A DNA stretch of 64,000 nt from Owenia fusiformis (lineage: Eukaryota; Annelida; Polychaeta; Sabellida; Oweniidae). Below are positions 32,648 through 43,042 of the stretch, piece after piece. The stretch lies in contig CAIIXF020000002.1 in assembly GCA_903813345.2 (NCBI GenBank), positions 10,704,150-10,768,149 on the forward strand, in the 5' to 3' direction. The notes under the pieces are model-generated. The model was not told the DNA's origin. It was given only the letters and a program-made list of their open reading frames with translations, and did not search any database. The translations under genes and the position numbers were made by a program. How positions within the stretch are numbered: position 1 is the stretch's first letter; every line of letters begins with the position of its first letter.

Positions 32648-33640
32648 CAGGGTGACCGGAAAAAAAGGAGACCATTGAAATAGGCAATATCTCCTAAAAT
32701 AGACTAGTGACATCAATGAAATTTTGCATACATCAGGACAGTTCTATGGAAATTTGTTCCTGAAAGTGTCAATACAAGCAGTCAACTGGTTCAGGAGCTA
32801 TGATCATTTACATAACATGCTCCAAATAGGCGCAATTGAGACCAACGCAGAGCTGGATACATTTGGCAAATACCCTTACATATTCCGACCTTGTTATGGC
32901 ATTACATTTAGCATTTATTGCCACCTTTAGGTCAGCAATTGTCTCAGGATTGTTTTGGTACACATTGTCTTTCAAATTGCCCCACAAAAAGAAATCAGGT
33001 GGATTCAAATTTGAGGTGTATGGAGACGAAGCTTATCTGACCTATGGCTTCTGACTCAGTGGTCCCACTCAGTTACAGTATCATCCTAAGGAGGTTTTGG
33101 GCAGCCCTTGGTTTCCATATGGGATTTAATTGTGCCATATAGTGGTTTTAGTAACATGGCACTATGCCCAATACCTAAAGTGACTCTTAAGATTGGGTAA
33201 ATCAGCACTTTGGCAACAGGATGATGAACCACATGTCAGATAACCCTTCATTGCCATTACAGCCTAGACTTGAATCCTGCTGATTTCTTTTTGTATGGAT
33301 ATTTGAAAGACAATCTATACCAAAACAATCCTCAGACTATTGTTGACCTAAAGAAGGCAATCACTGCTATATGTAATGCCATAATAATGCCATAGAGGGC
33401 AGAACATGTAAGGGTAGTTTGCCATATGAATCCAACTCTGCGTTGGTCTCAATTGTGCCTATTTGGAGCATGTTATGTAAATGATCATAGCTCCTGAACC
33501 AGTTGAATGCTTGTATTGAAACCTTCAGTAACAAATTTCCATATAACTGTTCCAGTGTATGCAAAATTTCATTGATGGCACTTGTCTAGTTTAGGAGAAA
33601 TTGATTACTTCAATGGTCTCCTTTTTTTCCGGTCACCCTG
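32648..33640. mobile_element. Palindromic mariner derivative (993 bp, TA TSD)
   Basis: Ends CAGGGTGACCGGAAAAAAAG and its inverse CTTTTTTTCCGGTCACCCTG, each next to TA (32,646-32,647; 33,641-33,642). Both arms contain the 3' part of a mariner-type transposase gene: minus strand near 32,960-33,008 'PPDFFLWGNLKDNVYQNN', and plus strand near 33,265-33,340 'NPADFFLYGYLKDNLYQNN'. So two 3' halves face each other and the 5' half is missing. Cannot move by itself. Confidence 0.85.
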
Positions 33641-33642
33641 TA

Positions 33643-34282
33643 CCAAAATCGGTCAAAATATGCCCATTTTCATTATCTTCTCATTTTCAAGTGGAGGCAA
33701 ATGGATTCTCAGGTGGGTGCAAGCCTATTTTCATAATCTAAAGGTGGGTGCCGAGCCAACTTGCTTTAATGCTGGGAAGATCCCTGAAGTTGGTATTGCA
33801 TGCCATTCGGCAAATTAACTGCTCTGATTAAATACCACTTACATCTATATTGACAGTTCACCAAACCTAAAATATCTTGGATGTCATAATACTATATCTA
33901 GTATCTTTTTACACCATCTAATTTTAAAATTTCAAGACAAAGATGCAAAACCTTAAAATTCTTGATGACATCAAATTGTGTCATTTCTTAAAAATATAAA
34001 GTTCTTAATATCTGAATATCACAGAATTGAAATTGCTAACCTGAAATATTAATTCTTATAGTAACCAGACATCACCTTGTGATTTTTGGTACGTATCCAA
34101 CCATTTTTTGTTCATCTAAACTGGAATGATGGACCTTGAGTCTTGAAGAGACACTTATCAGACAAAACTTTAAGATGTCTCTTAAAACAGTAGTGTCTCT
34201 TCTACACTTTTTAATTAGAATGTTACTTGATGCTTGTAAAAGCAATACAATATAAAAAGCAATACAAATGCAATGGGTGTCA
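33643..34282. other. Intronic sequence, no gene seen
   Basis: AT-rich unique sequence after the mariner derivative; 'ggtgggtgcaa' text at 33,713 resembles 32,617, left of the element. No exon recognised. Confidence 0.4.
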
Positions 34283-34417
34283 GCCCCGTAGCCAGGATTT
34301 GCCATGGGGGATCACTTTTTGAAATATTTCAGGAGGGGGTTCCCTTTTGATAACTTTTGCCCAACATTTTGAAAAAAAATTTGGCAAAGGGGATTTGCTC
34401 AAACCTGGCTACGGGCC
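34283..34417. mobile_element. Short 'CCCGTAGCCAGG' MITE
   Basis: Inverted ends gccccgtagccagg and cctggctacgggc around 110 bp. Related ends occur at 51,609, 52,289 and 56,298. Confidence 0.65.
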
Positions 34418-34766
34418 TGGGTGAAGACTGTATCAAAATTCAAATGCCCTTATAAGTAAGACCTTAAACATTGTAGCAACTGTAAACTTGTAACATTGCA
34501 AAATATGTTTATTGCAACTCTACTTTAAATATCACTTCCTTGAAGTAACCCATATGGTCTTGGGCAAATGTGAGGGAAGGCCCATATGTATCTTTTTTTG
34601 TATCAGACCTCAGCAAACTATTTCTGCATTTTCTATAACTAGTCTATGATTATCATGTTAATAATATTAGTGTTATCTTTCTATTTCATATGAGACCCCT
34701 AATCTTGTGTAAGATAAATGTTTACAGAATATTTAGTGATCTCCCCAGTTTTTTCTCAACAATGTA

Positions 34767-35492
34767 CATGGTGATCAAAAAACCGCAACCCAAAGAAATC
34801 GCTATATCTTGGAAAATATTTGTCCAATTGTGTTCATTTTTCCAGGAAAGAAAGAAGAGACTGTAGCTCATGTTGTTAGTTGTAAAACATGATGCCTAGG
34901 ACAACTGCTCAAAAGACATTAGTATTAGAAAGATACGAAAAACACAGTGAGAGACGACTGCCACAGCAATAAAACCAAATAACTTTCTAACCATAGTGTT
35001 TTGGCTATTCAAATTTGGCACAAACCATCTTTATTCAATGTATGATAGATCTGTAGAGTGAAATCAAAGTCACTCTAGGGACTTTACAGTTTTGGTCGAA
35101 ATGCTTTCAAAGCTCAGTCAAACACCCAGGTTCAGCCAGACTTAAGAAGGCCATGAGTGTAAAGTCCCTGGAGTGATTTTAATAAAACTCCCCTAATTCA
35201 CTACACATTATATGAAAATAATTTGTGTCAAATCTGAAGTGCCAAAACACCATAGTTAGAAAGTTATTAGGGTTTATTGCTCTGGCAGTCACCTCTAACT
35301 GCGTTTTTTCGTATCTTTCTAATACTATTGTCTTTTGAGCAGGTGTCCAAGGCATCATGTTTTACAACTAACTAACAGCAGGAGCTATACACACACAGTC
35401 TCTTCTTTTTTCCTGAAAAGATGAACACAATTGGATAAGTATTTTCCAAGATATAGCAATTTCTTTGGGTTGGACTTTTTTAGAACACCCTG
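34767..35492. mobile_element. Foldback mariner-type MITE (726 bp, TA TSD)
   Basis: Arms of about 300 bp are inverted copies ('acccaaagaaatcgctatat' left; 'atatagcaatttctttgggt' right). The right end ...CACCCTG is typical of mariner MITEs; TA at 34,765-34,766 and 35,493-35,494. The left end has diverged (CATGGTG). Confidence 0.75.
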
Positions 35493-35534
35493 TACAAATC
35501 TTGATTTTACCTATTTTGTTCAAAACATCTCAAA

Positions 35535-36165
35535 TAGAGCTCGGAACGGCATTGGAAAATGGTGCCGGTATTACTGCATCTTGAAACCGAACCGTTACCG
35601 ATTAATCGCTGGTGTACTAAAATAATCAAAAAAAATCTGAAAAAATTGAAATTTTAAATTTTTTACAAACATTTTGCTATTTACCTCTTTAATTCACGTT
35701 TACATCACGTTTGGGGAACCGAGTGTTGTATAACAGCTTCATAAGTGTTTTCTTGTGTATATCTAAATCGTATTCATGCTGATTTAATACAATAAATAAA
35801 CAAAATAAATGTCAACGATTATTTTTACGTTCACATTCACAATAGATGGCGCGATTATACTTTTGGCCTCGTTTTGAGTGGTGGCAAATAACAAGTTCAG
35901 GTAAGTGTTTTTTCAACTTTTAGGACTCTTACGCTCAAATTACATGTAAATAATTAAATATTATACCGTATAAACACACACAATTAAAGAATGAATAGAC
36001 ATATACTAAAATGAATGCGACTTTTAGACGTTATTTGTGGTTCTGATTGATGAAGTATGAATCACGAATTTCCCCGGGGATTTACCGTTCGATGATAAAT
36101 TTCAATACCGGCATCCACCAATAACCTTACCTTTGCGGCATTACCGACAATACCTCCGAGCTCTA
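35535..36165. mobile_element. hAT-like MITE with 8-bp TSD
   Basis: Element of 631 bp with TIRs TAGAGCTCGG / CCGAGCTCTA, and exact 8-bp flanks ATCTCAAA at 35,527-35,534 and 36,166-36,173. Sub-terminal 'accggca'/'tgccggta' blocks are also inverted. 8-bp TSD plus TAG-start TIRs is the hAT signature. No transposase. Confidence 0.85.
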
Positions 36166-36173
36166 ATCTCAAA

Positions 36174-37479
36174 ACTCATTTCAACAAGGTGCAACAGATT
36201 CTTAATAGGGTGGCATCATGTATTATTAAAATCTGAGTGCATCACTCAGTTGCTCTATTACTAGGGAGATCACTAAAGGCTAATAGTAGTAATATATATT
36301 TATATAATATTTATAAGTTAGTTAAATATATATAATAAGTCAGATAAAATAAACCTTTGAAAAGTTCCAAATATCGATGAGATCATCCCCAATATTAAAG
36401 ATGCAGTATACCATAGGTTTCTTTCCTGGACAATCAGTGATGTCCCATTATTATTGCTCATATAATATCTTACATACCTTGGATATATCTTGAAACTTAT
36501 GGGTATATTATTGCCGATTATGAACAAATCATCAGAACCACCAACATTCAGAATTAAACACAATTGTTTTCCTGGCCATCGCGGGGAATCCCCGTCAAGT
36601 CAAACAAGCCTTGAAACAAGCAACCAATCAGGTTCATCATAAACAAATTTCACGACCAATCAGATAACAGGGGGATTCTCTTGTATATTCAAACTTCAGA
36701 TTGAATTAATTTCTGCTAAAAGAATTCGATCGATATTTTGTAGTTGAAGTTCTAATGATTTGCATTGTTTGCATGTTTGTTCAGAAATGTAATAATTTTC
36801 AAAAGTGGGAGAAATTGGCGATTTTATTTTTACTGACTTACTACATGTATATCCCAGCACTGTACATCAATCAATCGATCAATCAATAAGTATAAGGAAC
36901 ATCGATGGGTTCTTAATGTGTGTGTATTTTTGGACAGTCACCTAATGTATGTATGTTGTGCTTGTCATTTTCACATGCAATCAGACTCATTCAAGTACCA
37001 ACGCAGATTAACTGCTCTAGCACATACCTTTTCTAAAATTGAAATAATAACTGTCTGAATTAATATTCAGATCATCGCAGCTGTTAATTAGAAGTCTGAT
37101 AGAAAATGATTGAGCCTTTGTATGTGTGGTTTGTTTGGGATAGGGTGGTTTGTTTTGTCAGACATTGTGCGATTTATTTTTTCTAATAAAAATTAAAAGA
37201 TAATTCCATCTTTTCACAGAATATTTTGGTTTTGTATAGTTTGTATTTTCTTCAGTTAATAGGTATCGTTCGGTAATTTTCCTACGTTGCCCTTTGTGTT
37301 TTCTCATCAGAATTCATAGAAGATGCTGTGAAGTGAACAACAGTGAGATTAAGGTGAGCAGAGTGGGACAAATTTTGAGCCTGGTTTCAAATTCATTGGT
37401 CAGATTACCATCCTTGTTGGCCTACCTTAAGAGTTGACATCTGTACAATGCTGGGACACAAATAAAAGTTTCAACCAAC
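36174..37479. other. Intronic sequence, no gene seen
   Basis: AT-rich. Short open frames near 36,318-36,563 lack recognised domains or splice signals that fit the locus. Confidence 0.4.
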
Positions 37480-37752
37480 CTGTTTGTTTCTCTCCTTCTA
37501 GTTGTGAATCATCTAACGTGTAATCTGGATCTGCGGCATCCGGCATCCAGCTATTCCCTGCAGTGGATTCACCAGGTTCACTATCACCCATATCAACTCC
37601 ACCACCCTCATCATAACCCCCAACATCATCTTCATCATCTAGATCTAGTGTAATGGGTTCTTCTTTTATTTCTTGTTTGAGTTGTTTTTTCGGAGGGGGA
37701 TCTTCTACTGCATATTGGGTAATGCTTGGCCTCTTATTTGTAGAAGCCTCAA
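37480..37752 (-). CDS. Shared internal exon: acidic linker of the alternative-terminal-exon locus
   Basis: Acceptor tatgtatttcag ends at 37,753 and donor G|GTTGGT follows at 37,479. 273 bp with phase 1 at both ends, so it can be included or skipped without changing frame. It encodes a Lys/Gln/Pro stretch, then 'KQEIKEEPITLDLDDEDD' and a Gly/Asp-rich tail. The paralogous exon at 43,661-43,912 has 'EIKEEPIQLELEEDDYDD' in the same place. (I/V)KEEP motifs are common SUMO-acceptor-like sites. This exon would join the N-terminal module to each of the nine terminal exons, all of which take a phase-1 donor. Confidence 0.8.
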
Positions 37753-38258
37753 CTGAAATACATAATGTTAACTAAGTTCAAGGTTTTCAGATTCAAGATG
37801 TTGTACTGCTACCTAATTTGGCACCCACTTTAGTCTGGCAAATTTGGCGAGGACTCATAAGTTATCACCAATTTAAATACGGAAAAATAATCCCCAGGAA
37901 TTTCCTTTGCAGTCTCCCTCAGTAAATGATATATTTGCGAGATGGTAAGTTTCATCCTGTCAAATTCACAAATTCTCAAAATTGCTCAACATCAGTCAAA
38001 TAAAATTCTTTCTATTTTTTTGCCAAAGTTTTTCGGCCAAATTAAATCACATTTTGTTTTTCTTTTATATTTTTGAAATCAAACACCATGAAAGAAATTT
38101 GTAAAGCACTAATTTAGAGTACAGTTTTTCCTATGGGATTCTAAAATTACAATTTTCAACTTATACATGTTAGATATCAGCTAATTTAGATCATATTTTG
38201 GGATGAAAGAATTTTTCAATTTGTAAAACATTTTCTAATAAGTAAATATCCCATGTAC
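37753..38258. other. Intron between the two shared exons
   Basis: AT-rich, bounded by GT (after AAAAG at 38,259) and AG (before 37,752). No other element seen. Confidence 0.6.
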
Positions 38259-38847
38259 CTTTTATATTTGTGACTTCCTTTGCAACATTACCACCGGGGG
38301 TCACTTGAGTTGCCTCTGGTAATGTATGTTCATAAGTCAGCAATTGAGTTTCTGGTGTGTCATGTCTACTTGTAGATGGGGTCATGTTGAGATTCTCTGC
38401 TATACCCGGAGTGGAGGAGTATGAAGTATTTGGGGCGGGGGTTTGATCTGTAAAGTCCTTTTGAGTAGTTTGTGGAGTTAATGTATTGACTTGAGGATAC
38501 ATGTTTCCTTGAAAGGTGTTATCTGCATATGTCCAGGAATTCGAAACTACTGGTTGTTCTCGATTAACTGGTGGTTTTTTTTTTGTTTTTTTTTAGCATA
38601 ATATTTATTTCCTCCTTAACTGGTGGTTTTACGATTGTTCTATGCATTTTCACGACTATTTCTGGAAGCTGCTCTCCCTGTGATACACATATAATGCCAT
38701 CTATTTCAAGGGACTTTGCAAAAGTCATATTCTGAGTACATAGTTTCAAGATGGCATCCTGAATCATGCTCGTTAGCATTGGATTGTGTGATCTGGATCC
38801 CATTTTAAGTTTCTTGAGTTTATTGATTTAGGTCTCGTCTTGATTAT
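38259..38847 (-). pseudogene. First coding exon of the locus, frame broken by a 52-bp insertion
   Basis: An acceptor-like tgtgatttcag ends at 38,848, giving 44 nt of 5' UTR before ATG (38,801-38,803), so a further upstream non-coding exon is implied. The N-terminal ~60 residues (SMIQDAILKLCTQNMTF, SLEIDGIICVSQGEQ, VVKMHRTIVKPP) match the plus-strand paralogue at 43,059 almost residue for residue. After VKPPV a 52-bp insertion shifts the frame and leads to a stop at 38,564. Beyond it, a Thr/Pro/Ser-rich frame runs to donor AAAG|GTACAT at 38,259. Without the insertion the CDS length would be 493 bp, giving a phase-1 donor as in the paralogue (403 bp). As sequenced, translation yields a 79-residue truncated protein unless a downstream ATG is used. 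The N-terminal module's family is not recognised. Confidence 0.75.
38564..38630 (-). mobile_element. 52-bp micro-insertion with 15-bp target duplication and A-rich tail
   Basis: On the minus strand AAAACCACCAGTTAA occurs twice, 52 bp apart, around a 37-bp insert that starts ggaggaaataaatattatgc and ends in an A-rich run (16 nt, one C). Target duplication plus a poly(A)-like tail at one end is the form of a heavily 5'-truncated LINE-mediated insertion. It interrupts the shared first coding exon. Confidence 0.75.
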
Positions 38848-38850
38848 CTG

Positions 38851-39403
38851 AAATCACATAAAAACATGAAATAATTTTTGGTGTTTTTACCATCTAACCA
38901 CAAGGTTACTCATAAGGAGAGTCTGTATTGGTTGTTCTGCTGGAAAACCAATGGGGTCTTCTCATCATCGCATAATTAGGTCACCTTAAATAGCGCTATA
39001 GAGTTGGGTAACACTGGTTAGCAGAAATGGGTTTGATTAACTGAAAAACATCATTTAGAGTTCAAGAATGTATTGAGGTTTGTAATTTAGGTGTACAGAG
39101 CGGGATAAAACTGGTCAAAGGTTATAATACAGCAACATTGACTGTAAGTTGTGGACCACGATAAGCTTCCACTCTAGTCCTAGCTAGGTCTAGGAACCTA
39201 AGCTTAAGTGTAGGTCTAAATAAAATAGCTCGCACTAAGGGCAATCTACAACCGATTTTGTCTAATTCTCTGCGCATATTTTCTGAGCATCTCAAATTTG
39301 ATTGGTTGATTTTTTATTGTACATGCGCAATGGTCATAGGAAAAAACACCATAAAATTCACCCAGGAGACATTACGTTCTCAGTTTGGACTCTTTTGCCA
39401 CAT
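38851..39403. other. Upstream region of the minus-strand gene
   Basis: No exon identified. Probably the first intron or the promoter-proximal region shared with the divergent paralogue. No TATA or other core element could be assigned confidently. Confidence 0.35.
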
Positions 39404-39407
39404 TATA

Positions 39408-40090
39408 CGAGGGGTGATCAATAAGTAATGGACGCCTTTTTACACAGATACTTTTTATAGACCAATCCCTTTGATTTTCCTACCAGTGATACATCATTCA
39501 ATTATCTATCATTTCTGAGGATTTGGAGACAAAATATAAAATACATGTTGATATATCTTTATTTCCGTGAAGGAGGTACAGGTACCCCGGGACCGACATT
39601 TACGTCACATATTCAGTTTTCAGCCAGTATGGCAAATTTCAGTTGGATTTAAACTTTTCATATGCAACATGTGTTGTGTTGTTTGAAATACTTTGCTGAC
39701 TGGTCAACACATAAACAGAAAGTATTGTGATGTCAGAGTGTTGTATGGAAGGGGTTTGCAGGTCAATTTGAGAAAGCATTGTGGAAGAAAGGGGTGGTGA
39801 GAGAAGTGAACACCCTACTCCATATGGACAATGCACCTGCCCACAGATCTCAAAATGTTCAGAAAACAATATCCCTGGACCTAAAAATTGAGCCCTTGGC
39901 CAATGCACCATATTGTCCAGATCTGCTCACATGTGACTTATCTATTTCTATACTACTTATTTCTATAGAGCAAGGATGCCTGTTTATTGATATTGATGAA
40001 ATAAAACAACCCGTGCATTTTAAAGGGCTTTAGATCGTTCTAATCCGACTGTTAAAAGGTGGCGATACTGGTGCCTGTGGTGCAAATATA
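39408..40090 (+). mobile_element. Mariner-type transposon remnant
   Basis: The left end cgaggggtgatcaataagta lies after a TA, a typical mariner-like terminus. Near 39,810-39,930 the plus strand encodes 'LLHMDNAPAHRSQNVQKT' and 'APYCPDLLTCD', the catalytic-core blocks around the second Asp of a Tc1/mariner transposase ('DNAPAH' and 'PPYSPDLAPCD' in intact families). The flanks are frameshifted or missing and no right TIR was found. Inactive fragment. Confidence 0.75.
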
Positions 40091-41000
40091 GTCTAGTAGC
40101 CTAAAGCTCGGCCAGGAAAATAAAATGAAACAAAGAAATAGATGTTGAAATGTTCATTATCATCGATTTCTTTTGTGTGTCTCTTATTTCTAGTATTTAA
40201 ATATAAGGGTCAGAAATAATACAAAAGGAATTGCATACTTCTAAAGTAAATGCACATCTGATTCTTACGCTAAAACTAGAAAATCATCACTGAAAATTCC
40301 CGTCACTTTTTCAAAATGGCGAATCTTCTTTTTTGAAGAGCATTCTAGGGACCTGTCATTATCCACGGTATTATTTCAAGCGTATTACCAAGTCTATGGA
40401 ATTCATATACTCATTTTTAATTACTTACAGTAATTGAATTATTATAAATTAGATAATAAGTAGAGAAAACTTAAGTTTTATTCATAGAATAAGACGAAAT
40501 TGTGTTTTTTCTCAAGGCTCTCAGGGACAGAACTCTTCAAAAAAGAAGGCTGGGAAAGGCGACCAAATTCATGGAGAAATTTTCCTCCAAATAAAGGCGA
40601 TTTAGTGAGTATGGTGCTATTTACGAAGCTAGAGTCCATCTCTTTACATGCCTGAAGTTATAATCTATTTTGCATTATATGCTTTGATTTACTTTTTTAT
40701 CCGATTGGTATCAACTGAAAGAAGTTGTGGGTTATTTTTCAATCAGTAGATCCTATTTGTGACGTCATCATCAAGAATTTATCAGTTTTGTAGCTTAATT
40801 GTAGTCTAGAATTCAAACAAGTCGTCCATAAAGACGAGTGAACAAAAACTGCACTGAAAGTTGTTCCTGAAAGCTCATGATTAGATCTAAACTAAACTTA
40901 TCATGTTATATGTCAAAATATATTGGCACTGAGCCTCAGTCACACATATAAACTATTTGACATTAACAAACATCATCCATCAACAGTTGTCACAATGAGT
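40091..41000. other. Intergenic sequence with a weak inverted repeat
   Basis: 'cttcttttttgaagagcatt' near 40,326 and its inverse 'ctcttcaaaaaagaagg' near 40,530 could mark another MITE. No gene. Confidence 0.4.
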
Positions 41001-41003
41001 TAA

Positions 41004-41417
41004 GGACAGGGTGCATGTTGGGAAATTTTCTGCATTCCTCAATTGAGTCACATGTTATTTTTCAAACATGAATAACTCCTTCCCCACATTGTCTTCATCT
41101 TCCAAGTTTGCACAAAGAGTGCACTTCTGTGCCTAGAAAAGCCTTGTGAGGAGGTTTGTTTTGTAAAATGTATAAAAAATGAGAAAATTCAGTGAAAAAA
41201 ATTTCCGAAAATTTTCTGATTTTTTTCACTGAATTTTCTTGTTTTTTATACACTTTATCAAAACATTCTTCTCACAAGTCTTTTCTAGGCACATAAGTGC
41301 ACTTCTTGTGAAAAACTGGAAGATATAGACAATGAAGGGAAGGAGTGATTCTTGTTTGAAAAATAACATGTGACTCAATTGAGGAATGCAGAAAATTTCC
41401 CATCATGCACCCTGACC
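41004..41417. mobile_element. Palindromic TTAA MITE, copy 1 (414 bp)
   Basis: Ends GGACAGGGTGCATG / CATGCACCCTGACC, exact TTAA on both sides (41,000-41,003; 41,418-41,421). Nearly the whole element is an inverted repeat ('cctcaattgagtcacatgtt' left, inverse right). TTAA TSD suggests piggyBac or Kolobok origin. Confidence 0.8.
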
Positions 41418-41570
41418 TTAAAGCCTTAGTTTTAACTCTCACTCTCCCAAACAGTCGATTAATTCCCGTTCACTTTAAGTTGTACAATAAATGAATCCAA
41501 GGCTTCATACCTGCAAATGATGGGCACATTCCTACAAAACCAGATGCATGTCTTCATGGATCGCCATTGT

Positions 41571-41738
41571 TGTGAAGGAGGATTGGCTCCCAGATTGCAA
41601 CATCGATATTCTGTTCCACATATGGTATTGTGACCTTTAACTTGCTTTATAAGTGACAAGTTTTAAAATGTCAGGACTGCATTTTGAAAGCTGTCAAGTG
41701 TTATGTTGCATTCTGGGAGCCAATCCTCCTTGTGGTGT
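41571..41738. repeat. Small inverted repeat (~37-bp arms)
   Basis: aaggaggattggctcccaga at 41,575 and tctgggagccaatcctcctt at 41,714, with the arms extending further ('ttgcaacat' / 'atgttgca'). Likely a tiny MITE. Confidence 0.6.
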
Positions 41739-42595
41739 AATCATATGCACAAAATCAACATCTAAAAGAAATAAAATTTTCCTTCTCAGTTGATTTCTGA
41801 TCAAAATTGTACGAAGCATGTGATAGGACAAATAGTTATCCATACTCGATTTCCGAGCAGTAATCAGTATGAGTCCTATGATTGGCCGTTAGCTGAAGAC
41901 CTGATTTAAACCATTTTCTATCAGTCAAGTGCGATCACATGATCATTATTTAATAATGCGTATGCGCAAGAAACTGAAATTGGAACCTCGCGTCGCGCAG
42001 ATTGCCCCTAAAGCTAGATATTTCTGAGCCATCAAAATCAATAGCAAATAGAAAATGTCTGTATCTGTATCATTCAATGACATACTAGACTTTCTAGAAC
42101 GCTGATTAAGGTCCGATAAAAAGCAAAAATGATACAAAATTTTATCAATTTTATTTTGTCCAGCATAAGAATGTGACTTTGAATTCCAGGAACATTTTTT
42201 CAAGGGACGCAGTTTTTTGAGGGGGGACACATTTTTTGAAAATCAGTACGTCCCAGGGACACAATCTTGGACAAGCGTACTGAAAACACTTGATAGCATG
42301 CAATAATCATTATTTATGATCATGACTGTATTTCTTACCTCAATCTATTCTAAACACCACCCTAATGTTCTCTTAGCGCTAAAAAAGTTCTCACTGTCTC
42401 AAATTGCAAAGGTATCATACTTCAATCTTAAGTGTCTCTAATACAGAGATATAAGGCCAGATTGCATGTTTTCTGCATTCCTCAATTTTTTTTTAATCAA
42501 TAGGTTTATCTCATAAATACAAACAAATATACAATGAATAGACAGGGTTGGGGCAAATCACCTTCCGGCATTTCATGTCCACATATAAAATTTAC
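41739..42595. other. Intergenic/5' region of the plus-strand gene
   Basis: No exon seen. 42,460-42,500 resembles a fragment of the adjacent TTAA MITE ('ttttctgcattcctcaattt'). Confidence 0.4.
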
Positions 42596-42599
42596 AATA

Positions 42600-42998
42600 G
42601 ATTGCATGTATGCATTCCTCAATTGAGTCACATGTTATTTTTCAACCAGGAATCACTCCTTCCCCACATTATCTACATCTTCCAGTTTTGCACAAAGAGT
42701 GCACTTATGTGCCTAGAAAAGACCGATGAGAAGATTTGTTTTGTAAAATGTAGAAAAAACAAGAAAATTCAGTGAAAAAAATTTCTGAAAATTTTCTGAA
42801 TTTTTTCACTGAATTTTCTTGTTTTTAATACATTTTATCAAAACATTCTTCTCTACATTCTTTTCTAGGTACATTAATGCACTCGTTGTGCAAAAGTGAG
42901 AGGTGTAGACATTGAGGGGAAGGAGTCATTCAAATTTGAGAAATAACATGTGACCCTATTGAGAGTTGGAGCAAAATTCTGAACATGCACCCTTACCT
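42600..42998. mobile_element. Palindromic TTAA MITE, copy 2 (decayed)
   Basis: Diverged copy of the 41,004-41,417 element with the same central palindrome ('aaaattcagtgaaaaaaatt'). The right end is catgcacccttacctta; the left end is rearranged. It lies just upstream of the first coding exon at 43,043. Confidence 0.7.
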
Positions 42999-43042
42999 TA
43001 GCGGTTTTATCAGGAAAATGAATCAATATTATTTCTTTTCAG

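Larger units (their letters stand above)
1344..38847 (-). other. Gene model: one locus with two shared 5' exons and nine alternative terminal exons
   Basis: Shared exons 38,847-38,259 and 37,752-37,480 end in phase-1 donors. Nine downstream exons on the same strand (32,430-31,511; 30,088-29,637; 28,625-28,153; 27,216-26,117; 20,905-20,625; 18,465-18,209; 16,333-16,020; 12,900-12,650; 1,594-1,344) each begin with an AG acceptor in phase 1, have no usable start, and end in a stop without a following donor that I could identify. Nine of nine in the same phase is unlikely by chance (1 in 3 each). Each tail carries a different nucleic-acid-binding module. The nearest known designs are Drosophila lola and mod(mdg4). 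That the most distant exons (up to 36 kb away) belong to the same transcript is inference; they could be 3' parts of separate duplicated genes whose 5' exons are lost. Confidence 0.65.

Noticed and set aside
31719-32678. 319-codon plus-strand frame opposite the pogo-HTH exon
   Set aside because: Antisense shadow of a repetitive exon; the minus strand has the domain motifs and the splice-phase fit.
36318-36563. 81-codon minus-strand frame within the locus
   Set aside because: No domain, no phase-1 acceptor at its start, and AT-rich composition like the surrounding intron.
38564-38630. Reading the 52-bp insertion as a mini-intron (GTTAAG...CCACCAG)
   Set aside because: Splicing would remove 53 bp and leave the frame shifted, and the region before AG is A-rich, not pyrimidine-rich. 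Target duplication explains it better.
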